Made by a program: the position numbers and the translations under genes. From contig JALOBQ010000010.1 of the NCBI GenBank assembly GCA_023228185.1, positions 1 to 19,232 of the forward strand: a stretch of 19,232 nt of DNA, written 5' to 3'. Numbering within the stretch: position 1 is the first letter of the stretch; the number at the start of each line of letters is the position of its first letter. The DNA is from Candidatus Omnitrophota bacterium. Its GTDB lineage: Bacteria > Omnitrophota > Gorgyraeia > Gygaellales > Profunditerraquicolaceae. Under the pieces are notes generated by a model. The model made no database searches. It was not told where the DNA came from and saw only the letters and a list, made by a program, of their open reading frames with translations. Shown here piece by piece: positions 7,575 through 15,172 of this stretch.

Positions 7575-7924
7575 AAAAAAATACTTTTAAGGTTAGCGCG
7601 CTAAAATTTGACAAAGCAGGCTTGATCCCGGCGATCATTCAGGATTATAAGGATAACGCGGTTTTGATGCTTGGTTATATGAACAAGGAATCTGTTAGGC
7701 GGACGATCAAATCAGGCAAAACTTGTTTTTGGTCGCGCTCGCGCAAGGAATATTGGGTAAAAGGCTTGACCAGCGGCCATTTTCAATTTGTAAAATCCAT
7801 AGCTTACGATTGCGATATGGACGCGTTGTTAATTAAAGTCCGTCAGGTTGGCGCTGCCTGCCACACGAATAATCGGTCATGTTTTTATAGAAAAATAGAA
7901 AAAACAGTATTATGTAGTATATAG
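7571..7924 (+). CDS. hisI: Phosphoribosyl-AMP cyclohydrolase
   Basis: Hydrolyses the adenine ring of phosphoribosyl-AMP, an early histidine step needing zinc and magnesium. 117 residues, monofunctional (no HisE pyrophosphohydrolase domain). Visible signatures are [42 protein letters not shown] and [10 protein letters not shown]; they hold the DxDxD-type metal site and the zinc cysteines. The first codon overlaps the hisF stop (ATGA), suggesting coupled translation. The last five residues (VLCSI) and the stop codon are encoded by the first copy of a 17-bp tandem repeat, so the original C-terminus may have been altered by repeat growth. The conserved core is complete. Confidence 0.96.
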   Translation: MKKNTFKVSALKFDKAGLIPAIIQDYKDNAVLMLGYMNKESVRRTIKSGKTCFWSRSRKEYWVKGLTSGHFQFVKSIAYDCDMDALLIKVRQVGAACHTNNRSCFYRKIEKTVLCSI

Positions 7925-7972
7925 TATTATGTAGTATATAGTATTATGTAGTATATAGTATGTAGTATGTAG
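7906..7972. repeat. 17-bp tandem repeat running from hisI 3' end into the gap
   Basis: AGTATTATGTAGTATAT occurs perfectly three times (7906-7922, 7923-7939, 7940-7956), followed by a degenerate fourth copy made of AGTATGT units to 7972. The hisI stop (TAG, 7922-7924) spans the junction of copies one and two. The repeat contains TAG in several frames, so it stops translation in whatever frame enters it. It resembles a small minisatellite. Confidence 0.9.
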
Positions 7973-7983
7973 GGAAGGTCAAA

Positions 7984-8004
7984 AGCTGACAGCTGATGAC
8001 TGAC
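7984..8004. repeat. Short direct repeats upstream of trpE
   Basis: AGCTGA occurs at 7984 and 7991 and TGAC three times within 21 bases. It directly follows the 17-bp tandem repeat and ends 8 nt before the trpE start. Together with the tandem repeat it fills the hisI-trpE gap; no promoter, attenuator or T-box is evident there. Confidence 0.5.
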
Positions 8005-8012
8005 AAACAAAT

Positions 8013-9491
8013 ATGTATAAACCAGATTTTAAAGAATTCTTGACGCTTAGTAAACAAGGTAATCTCATACCGGTGTATAAAGAAATTAACGCTGATCTGG
8101 AAACACCGGTCTCGGCTTTTTTAAAAATTAAAAAAGGCGATTACGCTTTTTTGCTTGAGTCTGTCGAAGGCAAAGAGAAGATTGCCCGCTATTCCTTTCT
8201 GGGAACAAATCCTGAAGTGATTTTTAAAAGTAAGGGAAATAAGATTGAAATTACTTATGCCCATCGGCATAAAGTGGAGCGTTTTATCGCTTCCGGTAAT
8301 CCGCTGGATGAAGTAAAGAAGATTATGTGTTCATTTAAAAGCGTGCAGGTTGCTGGACTGCCGCGTTTTTCCGGCGGGCTGGTTGGCTATATCGGATATG
8401 ACACGGTAAGGTTCTTTGAGAAACTGCCTGATAAAAATAAGGATCATCTTAAACTGGATGATATCTTGCTGATGCTTACCGATACGATATTGATCTTCGA
8501 TCACTTTAAACATACGATCCAGATTGTCAGCAATGTGAACATTGCGCAAGGCGCAAACCTGGCAATCAAAAAAGAACTTTATCAAAAAGCTTTAAAGAAG
8601 ATAGATTTAATCCAGAAGGATTTTGATTGTGCGATCAAAGAAACTAATTCGCGCAATTTTAACAAAAATATTCATGTGCAAAGCAATATCACTAAAGCGG
8701 AATTTGTCGCGATGGTGAAAGCGGCAAAAGAATATATTAAAAAAGGCGATGTGATCCAAGTGGTTCTTTCGCAACGTTTTAAAGTAAACACTAAAAGGGA
8801 CGCTTTTGATATTTATCGTTCATTAAGAAGGCTGAATCCTTCTCCATATATGTATTTCTTAAAGTTAAAAGATTTTTCTGTTGTCGGCTCAAGCCCGGAG
8901 ATGCTTGTGCGTTGTGAAGACGGGATTATGCAGACGCGGCCTATTGCCGGAACGCGTCCACGCTCAAATGACCCCTTAAAAGACCAAAAATTTGAAATAG
9001 AATTATTGAAAGATATTAAGGAAAGAGCCGAACACCTGATGTTGGTGGACTTAGGCCGGAATGACCTTGGCCGCGTAAGTCTGACAGGCAAAGTCAGTGT
9101 GCCTGATTTTATGCGCGTGGAAAGATACTCGCATGTGATGCATATGGTCAGCGAAGTAAGAGGAGTGCTTGACAAAAAAAGGTTTGATATCTATGATGTG
9201 TTAAAAGCCGTTTTTCCTGCCGGCACTGTAAGCGGCGCCCCAAAAGTCAGAGCAATGGAAATTATCGATCAGCTGGAAAACTTGAGGCGTTCTTTATACG
9301 CCGGCGCGGTAGGGTATTTTAGTTTTTCGCATAATATGGATACCTGCATTAATATACGCACGATCGTCGTAAAAGACGGTTTTGCTTACATCCAGGCAGG
9401 CGCGGGGATCGTAGCGGATTCAGTGCCGGCAAAAGAGTATCAGGAAACAGTGAATAAAGCAAAAGCGTTGATTGAAGCAATTAGAAAGTAA
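8013..9491 (+). CDS. trpE: Anthranilate synthase component I
   Basis: Converts chorismate and ammonia/glutamine to anthranilate, the first committed step to tryptophan. 492 residues. The N-terminal domain has GNLIPVYKEINADLETPVSA and LLES (S50), the tryptophan feedback-inhibition motif. The chorismate-binding domain has IQVVLSQRF, NPSPYMYFL, SSPEMLVR, TRPIAGTRPR, DLGRNDLGRV, VMHMVSEVRG, AGTVSGAPK and AGAVGYFSF with the terminal IQAGAGIVADS. The LLES motif and N-terminal layout favour TrpE over the related PabB. No trpG, trpD, trpC, trpF, trpB or trpA follows; the next gene is rpsP. The ribosome site is weak and the upstream gap is filled with repeats. Confidence 0.93.
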   Translation: MYKPDFKEFLTLSKQGNLIPVYKEINADLETPVSAFLKIKKGDYAFLLESVEGKEKIARYSFLGTNPEVIFKSKGNKIEITYAHRHKVERFIASGNPLDEVKKIMCSFKSVQVAGLPRFSGGLVGYIGYDTVRFFEKLPDKNKDHLKLDDILLMLTDTILIFDHFKHTIQIVSNVNIAQGANLAIKKELYQKALKKIDLIQKDFDCAIKETNSRNFNKNIHVQSNITKAEFVAMVKAAKEYIKKGDVIQVVLSQRFKVNTKRDAFDIYRSLRRLNPSPYMYFLKLKDFSVVGSSPEMLVRCEDGIMQTRPIAGTRPRSNDPLKDQKFEIELLKDIKERAEHLMLVDLGRNDLGRVSLTGKVSVPDFMRVERYSHVMHMVSEVRGVLDKKRFDIYDVLKAVFPAGTVSGAPKVRAMEIIDQLENLRRSLYAGAVGYFSFSHNMDTCINIRTIVVKDGFAYIQAGAGIVADSVPAKEYQETVNKAKALIEAIRK

Positions 9492-9515
9492 TTATTAAAA
9501 GATAACACTAATCAA

Positions 9516-9520
9516 GGAGG
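9516..9520 (+). promoter_or_regulatory. Shine-Dalgarno site that fixes the rpsP start
   Basis: GGAGG lies 6 nt before ATG 9527. The in-frame TTG at 9521 directly abuts this site and cannot be used, so the protein starts MAVHIRLRR. Confidence 0.85.
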
Positions 9521-9526
9521 TTGGTA

Positions 9527-9766
9527 ATGGCTGTGCACATTCGTTTAAGAAGAATCGGTAAAAATCCCAAAGGCAAAGCGCATTTTAGGGTCACTGCTTT
9601 TGACGAAAGATCCGGCCGTGACGCACGGGTGTTGGAAGAGTTAGGCTACTATGATTCGATCACCGGAAAATCTTTATTAAAAAAAGAGCTGATCCAGGCC
9701 TGGATCAAAAACGGCGCGCAAATGTCAGATACAGTAAAGAGCCTGATGAAAAAGGCTTCTAAATAA
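9527..9766 (+). CDS. rpsP: 30S ribosomal protein bS16
   Basis: Small-subunit ribosomal protein that binds 16S rRNA in the body of the 30S particle. 79 residues, normal length. The family pattern is clear: VHIRLRRIGKNPKGKAHFRV, then RSGRDARVLEELGYYDSIT and a lysine-rich end. The start is ATG 9527, not the TTG six bases upstream, because the ribosome site ends at 9520. The usual companions (ffh, KH protein, rimM, trmD, rplS) are missing; yajC follows 21 nt later. Confidence 0.96.
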   Translation: MAVHIRLRRIGKNPKGKAHFRVTAFDERSGRDARVLEELGYYDSITGKSLLKKELIQAWIKNGAQMSDTVKSLMKKASK

Positions 9767-9787
9767 CATTCTTTAAAGGAGATTACT

Positions 9788-10081
9788 ATGCCACAGCAAA
9801 CAGCGGTAAACCCAATTATGCAGTTATTACCTATCGTTTTGATTTTCATTGTTTTTTATTTTTTATTGATCCGCCCCCAGAAACTTAAGGAAAAAGAGCA
9901 TCAGAAAATGCTTGGCGCCATAGATAAGAACGATGACGTGGTCACTTTAGGCGGTATTCACGGCACTATCGTGGGCGTTAAAGAAAAAACTTTTCTTTTG
10001 CGTATTGATGAAAATGTGAAGATCGAGATTGAAAGAAACAGTATCGCTTACGTTAAGAAGGCGCAAAACGCGGGGAAATAA
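9788..10081 (+). CDS. yajC: YajC, Sec translocon accessory protein
   Basis: Small inner-membrane partner of SecDF. 97 residues with one transmembrane segment at about 12-29 (LLPIVLIFIVFYFLLIRPQ), where the RPQ..K signature follows the membrane span. A cytoplasmic domain contains DDVVTLGGIHGTIVGVKE and ends in a basic tail. It has an AAAGGAG ribosome site 7-8 nt before the ATG. It is 17 nt upstream of secDF, the common yajC-secD-secF arrangement, supporting a shared transcript. Confidence 0.95.
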   Translation: MPQQTAVNPIMQLLPIVLIFIVFYFLLIRPQKLKEKEHQKMLGAIDKNDDVVTLGGIHGTIVGVKEKTFLLRIDENVKIEIERNSIAYVKKAQNAGK

Positions 10082-10098
10082 TATAAGGATAAAATACT

Positions 10099-12303
10099 AT
10101 GAATAAAAATCTTCTTTACCGGATTCTCTTGATCTTGGGTGTAATCGGAGTCTGCGCGTATTTCAGCTTTCCTATAAACAAGCGCATTAATCTTGGCCTG
10201 GACTTGCAAGGCGGTATGCATTTATTATTAAAAATTGATACCAGCCATTTAAGCGGACAGGCTAAACTTGACGCCTGCGACAGGGCGGTTGAGGTTATCC
10301 GTAACCGCATCGATGAATTTGGCGTAAGGGAGACTTCTATTCAGAAGCAAGGCGAAGATGAAATTGTCGTGCAACTGCCCGGGGTTACTGACCGGGAGCG
10401 CGCGATCGAGATTATCGGTAAAACCGCGATGCTGGAATTTAAGCTCGTCTCCGATGATCCGGAAAAACTTAAAAGCGCTTTAGCTGGCGTGGTCCCGGAA
10501 GGGTATGAATTAAAAACTTCCGCTAGTGATAACCAACCTTTGCTACTTGAGTCAAAAACAGTTTTAGTTGGCGATTCGCTGACTAATGCTTCAGTGCGTT
10601 TTGACCAGAGCCAATTTAATGAGCCGATTGTTTCTTTGCAATTTAACGCCGAAGGCGCTAAAAAATTCGCTGAGCTTACCGCTAGTAATATCGGCCGGCG
10701 CCTGGCAATAGTTTTAGACGGCAAGGTTCAATCAGCTCCGAGTATCAGGGAAGCAATACCTTCCGGAGAAGCGGTGATCACCGGCCGTTTTGACGCCCAA
10801 AGTGCTCAAGATCTGGCTTTAATCTTAAGGGTTGGCGCTTTGCCGGCTCCGATGCATATTGAGGAAGAAAGGACTGTTGGCCCGCTTTTAGGCCAGGATT
10901 CCATTAATAAAGGCGTGAAAGCCAGTTTGATCGGCGCGGCAGCGGTTTTTATTTTTATGGCGGTTTATTATTTACTTGCCGGTTTGATCAGCAATATCGC
11001 TTTATTGTTAAACTTTTTGATGATTTTAGGCGGGTTAGGCGCTTTGCCGGTGCTTTTTTCCGGCGTATCAGCGACATTGACTTTACCTGGTATCGCCGGT
11101 ATCGCTTTATCTCTGGGTATGGCGGTGGATGCAAATGTTTTGATTAACGAACGTATCAGGGAGGAATTAAAAGCTGGCCGAAGCCTGCGCTTAGCGATCA
11201 CTAATGGTTATGCCCGCGCATTCAGCGCGATATTCGATTCAAACTTGACTACATTAATCGCGGCATTTTTGCTTTTTCAGTTTGGCACAGGGCCAATCCG
11301 CGGATTCGCGGTTACTTTAACGATTGGTTTAATCTCCAGTATGTTTACCGCAATCGTCGTAACAAGGGTGATATTCGAAGTTTTATTAAACCTTGGCTGG
11401 ATCAAAAATTCTTTGCCGATGTTGAATATTATCGGTGAGACTAAAATCGATTTTATCTCCAAGAAGAACCTGTTTTATGCTGTTTCATTGATCGTGATCA
11501 CAGTCGGCTTGTTTTCCTATTTTAAAAAGGGCAGTCAGGCTTATGGTATTGATTTTGCCGGCGGCCAACTGCAAGAGTATAGTTTTAAAACCGCGCCGGA
11601 GATTGATAAGGTCCGCTTGGTGCTTAAGAAGATCAATCTTGGGGATGCGTCTATCCAGCAGTTTAAAGATAACCCTAAAGTAATTCTTATCCGCACTTCA
11701 GCTGATAATAATATTGCTTTGACCCAAGAACTTAAAAAAGCTTTTCCCAATGACGATTTACAGATCCTAAAAATCGAGAGGGTAGGCCCGGTTGCCGGAA
11801 AACATCTTAAGGAAAAGGCGATCAAAGCGTTATTTTGGTCGATTATCGGTATCCTGATCTATGTTTCTTTTCGTTTCAAGCATTTTAATTTTGCCGCTGC
11901 TGGCGTAATTGCTTTGTTGCATGACGTTTTGGTTACGCTGGGAGTGATGTCGCTAACTAATCGGCAGATCGATCTTTTAAGTATTACGGCATTTTTAACA
12001 ATCATTGGTTATTCGATCAACGATACGATTGTTATTTATGACCGCGTGCGGGAGAATTCCCGTCTTTACCGGAAACTTTCTTTAAGAGAATTAATTAATT
12101 TAAGCGTTAACCAAACTTTAGCCCGCACTTTGCTTACTTCGGGAGTCACCCTTTGCGTGGTTCTCGCGATTCTCTTTTTTGGCGGTGACGTGTTAAGTAA
12201 TTTTGCTTTCGCGTTATTCGTCGGTTTTATTTCCGGCGTTTATTCAACGGTTTTTATCGCCTCGCCATTAGTGCTTTCCTGGGGCCGCAAAGGTTCCAGA
12301 TAA
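10099..12303 (+). CDS. secDF: Fused protein translocase subunit SecDF
   Basis: Proton-driven membrane motor that pulls secreted proteins through SecYEG. It is a single 734-residue chain holding SecD then SecF. SecD half: first membrane span about 7-24, NLGLDLQGGMHLLL, a large periplasmic P1 domain to about 260, then a membrane block about 272-430 including the conserved Asp in TM4 (GMAVDANVLINERIREE, D344). SecF half from about 440: membrane span 457-475, YGIDFAGG, a small periplasmic domain, and a membrane block about 575-725 with FRFKHFNFA and IGYSINDTIVIYDRVREN. About twelve spans in total, as expected for the fused form. The ribosome site is weak (AAGGA). Confidence 0.96.
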   Translation: MNKNLLYRILLILGVIGVCAYFSFPINKRINLGLDLQGGMHLLLKIDTSHLSGQAKLDACDRAVEVIRNRIDEFGVRETSIQKQGEDEIVVQLPGVTDRERAIEIIGKTAMLEFKLVSDDPEKLKSALAGVVPEGYELKTSASDNQPLLLESKTVLVGDSLTNASVRFDQSQFNEPIVSLQFNAEGAKKFAELTASNIGRRLAIVLDGKVQSAPSIREAIPSGEAVITGRFDAQSAQDLALILRVGALPAPMHIEEERTVGPLLGQDSINKGVKASLIGAAAVFIFMAVYYLLAGLISNIALLLNFLMILGGLGALPVLFSGVSATLTLPGIAGIALSLGMAVDANVLINERIREELKAGRSLRLAITNGYARAFSAIFDSNLTTLIAAFLLFQFGTGPIRGFAVTLTIGLISSMFTAIVVTRVIFEVLLNLGWIKNSLPMLNIIGETKIDFISKKNLFYAVSLIVITVGLFSYFKKGSQAYGIDFAGGQLQEYSFKTAPEIDKVRLVLKKINLGDASIQQFKDNPKVILIRTSADNNIALTQELKKAFPNDDLQILKIERVGPVAGKHLKEKAIKALFWSIIGILIYVSFRFKHFNFAAAGVIALLHDVLVTLGVMSLTNRQIDLLSITAFLTIIGYSINDTIVIYDRVRENSRLYRKLSLRELINLSVNQTLARTLLTSGVTLCVVLAILFFGGDVLSNFAFALFVGFISGVYSTVFIASPLVLSWGRKGSR

Positions 12304-12308
12304 ACAAA

Positions 12309-12352
12309 TTAGCTAAGGCTAAAGGTTTCTAAAAACCGTTGGCCTTAGCTAA
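12309..12352. repeat. Long imperfect hairpin between secDF and the mfd-like gene
   Basis: Perfect 11-bp outer stem TTAGCTAAGGC (12309-12319) with its complement at 12342-12352, continued after three pairs (one of them T-G) and one mismatch by GGTTT (12324-12328) pairing AAACC (12333-12337) around the loop CTAA. A-rich sequence, not a T-run, follows on the + strand, and only a broken T-run follows on the other strand, so it is not a classic intrinsic terminator. It ends 14 nt before the ATG at 12367, which lacks a Shine-Dalgarno sequence. Confidence 0.75.
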
Positions 12353-12366
12353 AAAAAATCAGACAG

Positions 12367-14274
12367 ATGTTTAAATCCCTGAAACTATTTTCCGGCCAGA
12401 GTATTGATTTAGAACGTTTATTCTCTGACCTGGTTGCGTTTGGTTATAAGAAGCAGGCTCTTGTTGCCGAGCAAGGAGATTTTGCCTCGCGCGGCCTGGT
12501 TGTCGATATTTTCCCCTCTTCATTTGAGTTACCCATCCGCTTGGAATTAGATAATGACGTAATTGTTTCTATTAAAACATTTAATCCTGAAAAAGGGAAC
12601 CTGCTTTGGCAGCATCGCATCGCGATCATCCTGCCTTTTCAAAAAACTCCGGAGAAAAAGAATTTTGAGTTTAGTGAAGAGTTTCCCCTGAATAATTTCG
12701 TGGATATTGGAGTCGGCGACTACGTTGTGCATAATCAGCATGGCGTGGGGAAGTTCTTAGGTTTTGAGAAAATTAAAATTAAGGACAAGCCGGTTAACCA
12801 CCTGGTGATCGAATATGACCTTAAGGAAAAACTTTATGTTCCGGTGGAATCAATGCATCTGGTGCAAAAATATATCGCTTTTTGCTCCCGCAAGCCGAAG
12901 CTTTACCGTATTGGTTCAGGCCAATGGAAAAGAACTAAAGAGCGCACTCGCCGCGGCATTCAAAAAATGGCCTGGGATTTATTGACTTTACAGGCGATGC
13001 GCCTGGCGATGGGAGGTTTTAAATTTTCGCCTGATACGCAGTGGCAGGTAGATTTTGAAAAAACTTTTCCTTATCTTGAAACGCCGGATCAGTCCAAAGC
13101 AATGCTCGATGTTAAATCAGATATGGAATCAGGCAAGCCGATGGACCGCCTGCTTTGCGGCGATGTAGGCTATGGCAAGACTGAAGTAGCGATGCGCGCG
13201 GCTTTCAAAGCGGTAATGGATAACAAACAAGTAGCGTATTTAGTGCCGACTACGATATTAGCCGAGCAGCATTATCAGAATTTTAGCAGCCGGCTTAAGC
13301 ATTTCGCGGTTAACGTTGAGCTTTTATGCCGTTTTAAGACTCCGGCAGAGCAGAAAAAAATAATTCAAAGTTTAAATGATGGCCGCGTGGATGTTATTAT
13401 CGGCACGCACCGTTTACTGTCAGATGATGTCGTTTTCAAGGATTTAGGGTTGGTCATCGTTGATGAGGAGCAGCGTTTCGGAGTAAAAGCAAAAGAGAAA
13501 CTGAAAAAACTTAAACTGATTACGGATCTGCTTGTGCTTACCGCGACACCCATACCGCGCACCTTATATATGAGCCTGATGGGAGCAAAGGATTTTTCCG
13601 TGATCAATACTCCGCCCCAAAATAGGTTGCCTATCCAGACGGTTGTGGTAGAATATGATTTAGATTTGGTGCATCAAGCAATAAGGCGCGAACTTAACCG
13701 CAAAGGGCAAGTATTTTTTCTGCACAACCGTATAGTTGACCTGGATAAAGTTAAAGAAAAAATCAGCCGCGGTTTGCCCCCCGAAACACGAATTGCCGTT
13801 GCGCATGGCCAAATGCCGGCAAAACTATTAGAAAATGTGATGTCGGATTTTATTTGCGGCAAGATTGATGTCTTGGTTTCGACGATGATCATTGAATCCG
13901 GCATTGATATACCAAACGCAAATACGCTGATTGTCGATGGAGCGGAAAATTTTGGCTTAAGCGATTTGCATCAATTGCGCGGCAGGGTAGGAAGGTTTAA
14001 CCGCAATGCCTACGCGTATTTTATGTTTGGGGGAAAGAAAATTTTAGAATCAAACGCTTTAAAAAGGCTTAAAGCTATCGAAACGCACAGTGAATTAGGT
14101 TCCGGATTCAAGATTTCTATGGAAGATTTGGAGATACGCGGCGCAGGCAATCTTTTAGGCCAGCAACAGCATGGATTTATCGCGGCAATCGGTTTTGACC
14201 TTTATTGCCGCTTACTTAAAGAAGCGATCGGTAATTTTAAAAAAACAGGAGTTTTCGATGCGCGGCATAATTAA
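12367..14274 (+). CDS. mfd: Minimal Mfd-like transcription-repair translocase
   Basis: Mfd pushes stalled RNA polymerase off DNA and recruits UvrA. This version has 635 residues instead of about 1100-1150. Present: a D1b-like (UvrB-homologous) segment, residues 15-90 (GDFASRGLVVDIFPSSFELP); the RNA-polymerase-interaction CarD-like domain, about 114-170 (GDYVVHNQHGVGKFLGFE, KLYVPVESMHLV); and both RecA-like translocase lobes with Walker A GDVGYGKT (K271), DEEQ (366-369), TATPIPRT, SGIDIPNANT and QLRGRVGR, plus the RIRR-like DLEIRGAGNLLG. Missing: D1a, D2 (UvrA-binding), most of D3, and C-terminal D7. RecG is the main alternative, but the CarD-like domain argues against it. There is no upstream coding remnant: secDF ends 63 bp before, and an in-frame TAG at 12346 blocks extension. 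It overlaps surA by 17 nt. Confidence 0.88.
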   Translation: MFKSLKLFSGQSIDLERLFSDLVAFGYKKQALVAEQGDFASRGLVVDIFPSSFELPIRLELDNDVIVSIKTFNPEKGNLLWQHRIAIILPFQKTPEKKNFEFSEEFPLNNFVDIGVGDYVVHNQHGVGKFLGFEKIKIKDKPVNHLVIEYDLKEKLYVPVESMHLVQKYIAFCSRKPKLYRIGSGQWKRTKERTRRGIQKMAWDLLTLQAMRLAMGGFKFSPDTQWQVDFEKTFPYLETPDQSKAMLDVKSDMESGKPMDRLLCGDVGYGKTEVAMRAAFKAVMDNKQVAYLVPTTILAEQHYQNFSSRLKHFAVNVELLCRFKTPAEQKKIIQSLNDGRVDVIIGTHRLLSDDVVFKDLGLVIVDEEQRFGVKAKEKLKKLKLITDLLVLTATPIPRTLYMSLMGAKDFSVINTPPQNRLPIQTVVVEYDLDLVHQAIRRELNRKGQVFFLHNRIVDLDKVKEKISRGLPPETRIAVAHGQMPAKLLENVMSDFICGKIDVLVSTMIIESGIDIPNANTLIVDGAENFGLSDLHQLRGRVGRFNRNAYAYFMFGGKKILESNALKRLKAIETHSELGSGFKISMEDLEIRGAGNLLGQQQHGFIAAIGFDLYCRLLKEAIGNFKKTGVFDARHN

Positions 14275-15172
14275 TTTTAAAGTATTGGCATTTTTATTTT
14301 TATTGATTCTTCCGCTGGCTAACGCTTATTCAAGCGACGCGGTAGTCGCGGTAGTGAATAATGAAGTGATCACCCAGAAAGATCTGAATGATTTTTATAA
14401 TTTTACGCGTATGCAGTATTCCCGGGAATTTCAGGGCAAAGAACTAGAAAGTAAAATGCAGCAAATAAAACTTGGTTTATTAGACCGCTTGATCGAAGAC
14501 CGTTTGATTCTGCAGGAAGCCAAAAACAGCAAGGTGATTATCAATCAGGATAGGGTAAAATCCAAGCTTGCTGAAATTAAAAAGGGGTATCAATCAGATA
14601 AGGATTTAGAGCGGGATTTAGCCAAGCAAGGGCTGGTGCCGGCAGACCTGGAAACCAAGATCAGGGAGCAATTTTTGATGTTTAGTATGGTCGAACAGAA
14701 TGTGCGCTCAAAGGTTGTTATCGGGCCGGATGATATTACTAATTTTTACGATTTGCATAAGCAGGAGTTTCTCAGCCCGGAAACCCGCGAATTGGATGTT
14801 TTTACCGTGGATAGCGACGATATGGCTAAAACCCTGGCTTATAATTTAAAACTTGGCAAAAGCGATCAGGAACTAGCCGGGCTTTATCCTTTTCGCATAA
14901 GTAAATTAAGCGTGACTGCCGTGGATAAATTGCGCAAGGAAATTGAGAATGTTGTTTTTAAGCTAAATGTGCAGGAAATATCTGCTCCGGTTAAGATCGA
15001 TAATCAGTATTATATCTTCAGGTTAAATGACATATTAAGCAGCCATCAGCTTAGCTTGACAGAGGCGCAAAGCAGGATTCACGCCTATTTATTTGAGATA
15101 AAGATACAGGAAGGTTTAACCAAATGGCTGGATAAACTTAAGAAAAGTTCTTATATCAAGATTAACGGATGA
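14258..15172 (+). CDS. surA: SurA-like periplasmic chaperone
   Basis: Helps outer-membrane proteins fold in the periplasm. 304 residues from ATG 14258, chosen because AGGAG (14247-14251) lies 6 nt upstream and the resulting N-terminus is a signal peptide (basic MRGIINFK, hydrophobic core, likely cleavage after ANA, about residue 23). The earlier in-frame ATG at 14171 would bury the signal. The N-terminal SurA domain is clear: DAVVAVVNNEVITQKDLND and LLDRLIEDRLILQEAK. The C-terminal half has a parvulin-like layout (TRELDVFTV, VFKLNVQEISAPVKIDNQYY) but lacks the GGDLG core and active-site His, so it is probably a chaperone without isomerase activity. It overlaps mfd by 17 nt and pdxA by 4 nt. 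Confidence 0.87.
   Translation: MRGIINFKVLAFLFLLILPLANAYSSDAVVAVVNNEVITQKDLNDFYNFTRMQYSREFQGKELESKMQQIKLGLLDRLIEDRLILQEAKNSKVIINQDRVKSKLAEIKKGYQSDKDLERDLAKQGLVPADLETKIREQFLMFSMVEQNVRSKVVIGPDDITNFYDLHKQEFLSPETRELDVFTVDSDDMAKTLAYNLKLGKSDQELAGLYPFRISKLSVTAVDKLRKEIENVVFKLNVQEISAPVKIDNQYYIFRLNDILSSHQLSLTEAQSRIHAYLFEIKIQEGLTKWLDKLKKSSYIKING

Noticed and set aside
7915..7960. TATAGT hexamers in the 17-bp repeat as -10 boxes for trpE
   Set aside because: They recur in every repeat unit as low-complexity sequence and there is no -35-like hexamer at a suitable distance.
9521..9526. TTG at 9521 as the rpsP start
   Set aside because: It abuts the GGAGG ribosome site; ATG 9527 has correct spacing and gives the family N-terminus.
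12309..12352. Rho-independent terminator after secDF
   Set aside because: The stem is long, but A-rich sequence and not a T-run follows it on the + strand, so I describe it as a hairpin or repeat only.
14171..14257. ATG 14171 as the surA start
   Set aside because: It would place 29 residues from the mfd frame region before a clear signal peptide; AGGAG before ATG 14258 fixes the later start.
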